Source: an uncultured Muribaculaceae bacterium (GTDB lineage: Bacteria > Bacteroidota > Bacteroidia > Bacteroidales > Muribaculaceae). Taken from it: a DNA stretch of 8,997 nt. Within the stretch, counting starts at the first letter, position 1, and each line of letters opens with the position of its first letter. The position numbers and the translations under genes are program-made. The stretch lies in contig CANRZQ010000102.1 in NCBI GenBank assembly GCA_947644475.1, positions 1 through 8,997 of the forward strand, written 5' to 3'. This document shows, piece after piece, positions 8,001-8,997 of this stretch. The notes under the pieces are model-generated. The model had not been told where the DNA came from, searched no databases, and saw nothing but the letters and a program-made list of their open reading frames with translations.

Positions 8001-8137
8001 ATATTATATCGCGTGATAAAAGCCGTGTACTGCCGGGCGGCGGCGGTATTCTTCTTCTGGGCGTTGCAACCCGAAAGCGACAAGGCCATAATAAGCCCCG
8101 CCACCATATATAAATATGACGAAATCCGTTTTACCAC
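5096..8137 (-). CDS. porW: PorW/SprE-like TPR lipoprotein (type IX secretion/gliding family)
   Basis: This 1013-residue protein has a lipoprotein signal ending in LSGC (Cys24), then SprE/PorW-type N-terminal sequence (NTAAARQYTAFITRYNIHYNG, 30-50), TPR-like helices (about 140-400), a charged coiled segment (435-470), the family signature WYFYN...G..EFQKRWGSRKLEDDWRR (491-521), an acidic low-complexity linker (529-566), more TPR-like helices (580-770) and the conserved C-terminal module (about 806-925). PorW in Porphyromonas links the PorK/N ring to the Sov translocon, and SprE is needed for gliding in Flavobacterium. Whether this organism has a full type IX system cannot be seen here. The start is GTG at 8137: an in-frame stop lies only seven codons upstream, and the first internal ATG (codon 11) would remove the basic N-region of the signal. 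The tail (953-998) is Pro-rich and built from two tandem repeats. Confidence 0.82.
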   Translation of the reverse strand: MVKRISSYLYMVAGLIMALSLSGCNAQKKNTAAARQYTAFITRYNIHYNGDTHYKETLAAMERSYEDDYSQLVLMHPIEAKSNDKAPQPSGDFTRSIEKAQKAIQIRSIKKKPRRKPGKGNDPEYKAWLKRDEYNPFLHNSWMMMGRSQYFNGDFLGAASTFFYVSKHFTWLPATVTEAKLWQARSYVSLDWLYEAELILTRIKQDQLSSSALRTLYAFTYADYYIKSKEYEKAVPLLLDAIKGASGAQKTRLRFLLGQVYSLIGEKEKAYKAFADAGGASSASYRTKFNARIKQSEVFSGSDIEKEVKALRRMTKYDRNKDYLDQVYYAIGNLYLSRGDTAHAIENYILAAEKSTRSGIDKAISQITLGKIYYARRDYEKAQPCFAEAVPLLPETYPDYALLKRRSDVLDELAVYSQNVNLQDSLLRLSEMPEDELTKVIDKIIKDLKEKEKKEADEARREEFLAQQQAQGNQLQDNNNREFSINTDNSWYFYNTTTRNSGKTEFQKRWGSRKLEDDWRRRNKSTFNTADFDADTEESADDAAETADGAASDEEKTEDAKAAEAASDPHNPEYYLAQIPFTPEEKAQANEIIQEGLYNMGVILKDKLEDFPAASAEFDRLLKDYPDNVYRLDVYYNMYLMAMRQGRRADAEVWRGLILSDFPDSKYGLAMRDPNYIENLKQMDTRQQQLYDRTWQAYLDNRNAEVHAAYEQMMEQYPLSKIMPKFMFLDALAYVTEKQPEKFNAVLRDLLDRYPSTDITPIASAWLKGMAQGRQLQSPESGTNLRGMLWDIRLGNDSTATAEGDVNFTLNDDDPQLLVLVYPTDKVSANELLYHVARHNFRSFVVKDFDLEPMNFGRLGMLVIKGFDNKRELNHYRSVMAASADFKLPPGVNPIAISAENFDTLLREGRTFDDYFRFLQEQNYIDAQDEILRPEEIETLPEAEEAEAGREMPNDQQQVPDSLTPSEQQQTPDLPTPALPDSPAPALPNSPTPALPNSPAYEPGSEGDDPLLE
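5145..5224 (-). repeat. Octanucleotide tandem array encoding the Pro-rich tail
   Basis: Ten 8-bp units run in uninterrupted phase. On the + strand they read gagttggg, aagtgcgg, gagtgggg, gagttggg, aagtgcgg, gagccggg, gagtcggg, aagtgcgg, gagtgggc, aagtcggg. Every unit begins (g/a)ag, and three units form a 24-bp higher-order repeat. In the porW-like frame this 24-bp period encodes ALPDSPAP, ALPNSPTP and ALPNSPAY-type octapeptides (residues 972-998). The consensus is the same as that of the non-coding array at 1640-1695, in the opposite orientation. Confidence 0.92.
5210..5281 (-). repeat. Tandem 36-bp duplication in the porW-like tail
   Basis: Residues 953-964 (PNDQQQVPDSLT) and 965-976 (PSEQQQTPDLPT) form two adjacent 12-residue repeats sharing P, QQQ, PD and the final T. 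This second repeat type abuts and slightly overlaps the octamer array, so most of the C-terminal tail after residue 950 is repeat-derived. Confidence 0.65.
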
Positions 8138-8157
8138 TATGAGTATATAACGGAATT

Positions 8158-8187
8158 ATAAGATATTTATTTTGCGGGGCAGACAAA
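8158..8187 (-). promoter_or_regulatory. Possible promoter of the porW-like operon
   Basis: On the minus strand, TTTG (8187-8184, formed by the last T's of the terminator tract) is followed after 18 nt by TATCTTAT (8165-8158). The second box keeps the TA and TT of TAnnTTTG but not the final TG. Transcription would start within about 20 nt of the GTG. It is the best candidate between the terminator and the gene but not a full match. Confidence 0.35.
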
Positions 8188-8216
8188 AAACTGCGGCTCT
8201 CAGAAGAGAACCGCAG
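8185..8216 (-). terminator. Rho-independent terminator upstream of the porW-like gene
   Basis: On the minus strand an 11-bp stem (CTGCGGTTCTC with GAGAGCCGCAG, one U-G pair) closes a TTCT loop and is followed directly by six T's. This is a textbook intrinsic terminator. It ends transcripts coming from the right (the 8370-8858 gene and/or the small ORF 8245-8334) and insulates the porW-like gene, whose GTG is about 50 nt further on. A leader attenuator for porW is an alternative, because a lone TACCTTTG box (8232-8225) lies just before the hairpin. Confidence 0.85.
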
Positions 8217-8244
8217 CAGATTTGCAAAGGTATTGATCTATTGC

Positions 8245-8334
8245 CTATTTCATGGTGGCGGGATCGGTGGTGGAGTTTGAGCCTCCGTCGGGAAACAACA
8301 TGAAATAATAAGACGGAACTTCTTTGTCATTCAC
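8245..8334 (-). CDS. Possible 29-codon small ORF or remnant of a gene end
   Basis: A GTG-initiated frame runs 29 codons to TAG; a shorter version starts at ATG 8301 (18 codons). The upstream frame is closed by a TGA shortly before the GTG. The second half uses codons like those of the nearby core genes (GGC, AAC, TCC, ACC, CCC, GCC) and encodes a Ser/Thr/Asp-rich end, DGGSNSTTDPATMK. The stop lies 28 bp before the terminator hairpin, a normal mRNA 3'-end spacing. No family is recognised and no ribosome-binding signal is visible. It could be a small protein, the surviving 3' end of a decayed gene, or chance. Confidence 0.25.
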   Translation of the reverse strand: MNDKEVPSYYFMLFPDGGSNSTTDPATMK

Positions 8335-8369
8335 ATTTCATGTATAGAGCACATTTTTATTCTATGTAA

Positions 8370-8858
8370 TCATACAGTGGATTCCTTGACTTGTTCAGAA
8401 AAATCTTCATCCGACTCTCTTAATCTGCCAATGAAAAATAACCCTACTATTATCAATAATACCAACAGTTTTCCGCCCCATGCATCCCAAAACGGCAACT
8501 GTGGTTCTGAGGGAATTCCTCCTATTGTGTCCTGCAGATATTCAATCTCCGCTCTCGACAATTCCTGACATATACCATCGTATTCTCCTATTTTTTCGTC
8601 GGTAAACATGACGTATTTTTCGGAGCCATAATTAAACAGCGGAACCCAGAATATAGATAATTGGTCATGCTTGATTCCCAGATCCACATGATAACGTATA
8701 CCATTATATTCTATTGTGTATTGGTCATCCATAGGGAGATTTGCAACTTTTGCAATATGCTCCCCTGTGCTATAAATCAACGGCAACACTCCTCTTGCGC
8801 TTGCGTAAACACAGCATGATAAAGCAAATAAAAATGTAACCAGAACCTTTATTTTCAT
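8370..8858 (-). CDS. Hypothetical secreted, C-terminally membrane-anchored protein
   Basis: This 162-residue protein of no recognised family has a signal peptide (MKIKVLVTFLFALSCCVYASA, likely cleavage after Ala21). A soluble region of about 105 residues follows, rich in Tyr, Ile and acidic residues (for example QYTIEYNGIRYHVDLG at 46-61). A single TM helix (about 129-145, KLLVLLIIVGLFFIG) precedes a short acidic cytoplasmic tail (RESDEDFSEQVKES). The topology is therefore a type I membrane protein with its main domain outside the cytoplasm. Base composition is visibly more AT-rich than the other genes here, which suggests later acquisition. The ATG at 8858 is supported by the signal peptide; a 10-bp inverted repeat lies 14 nt upstream. 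Transcription probably continues to the terminator at 8185-8216. Confidence 0.72.
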   Translation of the reverse strand: MKIKVLVTFLFALSCCVYASARGVLPLIYSTGEHIAKVANLPMDDQYTIEYNGIRYHVDLGIKHDQLSIFWVPLFNYGSEKYVMFTDEKIGEYDGICQELSRAEIEYLQDTIGGIPSEPQLPFWDAWGGKLLVLLIIVGLFFIGRLRESDEDFSEQVKESTV

Positions 8859-8872
8859 AATCTTAGCCGATT

Positions 8873-8900
8873 AATTAAAAAACACCTTCCTTTTTTAATT
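8873..8900. repeat. 10-bp perfect inverted repeat in the leader of the 8370-8858 gene
   Basis: Arms aattaaaaaa (8873-8882) and ttttttaatt (8891-8900) flank an 8-base centre that reads GGAAGGTG on the minus strand. It lies 14-42 nt upstream of the ATG of the hypothetical gene. As RNA it would present a purine-rich, SD-like loop on an all-A/U stem; as DNA it could be an operator. With its T-rich arm it could also be a weak terminator for + strand transcripts. Confidence 0.55.
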
Positions 8901-8956
8901 CAATGTGAATTTTGCGAGAATTCCCGATAGTCAAGAATCAAACGTCGAGTAAACTC

Positions 8957-8964
8957 TAACTTTG
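8957..8964 (+). promoter_or_regulatory. Promoter -7-like box facing the right window edge
   Basis: TAACTTTG matches the Bacteroidota -7 consensus TAnnTTTG exactly. No TTTG lies at the expected -33 distance. An ATG at 8982 (frame MANSS, cut by the window end) lies 17 nt downstream, so a divergent + strand gene may start here; too little is present to call it. Confidence 0.3.
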
Positions 8965-8997
8965 CAGCAGCAAGTGGGAAAATGGCAAATTCGTCTT

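Noticed and set aside
8004..8186. Minus-strand 60-codon frame overlapping the start of the porW-like gene
   Set aside because: It overlaps the porW signal peptide in another frame, and its translation shows no family or signal.
8982..8997. Partial + strand gene starting at the right edge
   Set aside because: Only five codons are visible after a -7-like box with no -33 box, too little to call a coding sequence.

Overview
The window fits a Bacteroidota chromosome, most likely order Bacteroidales. Three things suggest this. Promoter-like sites match the Bacteroidota -33/-7 pattern (TTTG, then TAnnTTTG). Start codons follow A/T-rich leaders with no Shine-Dalgarno motif. The gene set includes a PorW/SprE-type TPR lipoprotein, a MutL with a Bacteroidota-style C-terminal motif, and NhaD. 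The moderately GC-rich coding style suggests a gut lineage such as Muribaculaceae, but that family-level guess is inference only.

Layout. On the + strand, positions 1-2298 hold the 3' part of mutL (DNA mismatch repair; its start lies before the window). It is followed 58 bp later by a small 7-TM TRIC/UPF0126 channel-type protein, probably in the same transcript. The two genes are separated by an 8-bp-period tandem array that runs up to the start codon. A perfect 17-bp-stem hairpin (2293-2329) lies between this unit and the converging minus-strand genes.

On the - strand, reading from right to left, there is: a small AT-rich secreted or membrane-anchored protein of unknown function (8370-8858); a possible 29-codon ORF (8245-8334); a strong intrinsic terminator (8185-8216); a 1013-residue PorW/SprE-like TPR lipoprotein (5096-8137); an SGNH/CE2-like esterase lipoprotein only 32 bp further on (3984-5063, probable operon partner); and a separately promoted Na+/H+ antiporter NhaD (2352-3758). 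The nhaD promoter region carries a clear TTTG-N20-TATCTTTG promoter with a perfect palindrome just upstream.

The genes do not form one pathway. They look like ordinary core-genome units: mismatch repair, ion transport, envelope/secretion and polysaccharide deacetylation. The least ordinary signal is a shared octanucleotide repeat family (unit approximately CCC-R-ACT-Y). It appears once as non-coding spacer before the TRIC gene and once, with ten units in exact 8-bp phase, inside the porW-like reading frame, where it encodes a Pro-rich tail. Because 8 is not a multiple of 3, unit gain or loss would switch the C-terminal frame of that protein. No CRISPR array, rRNA, tRNA, IS element or phage gene was seen.
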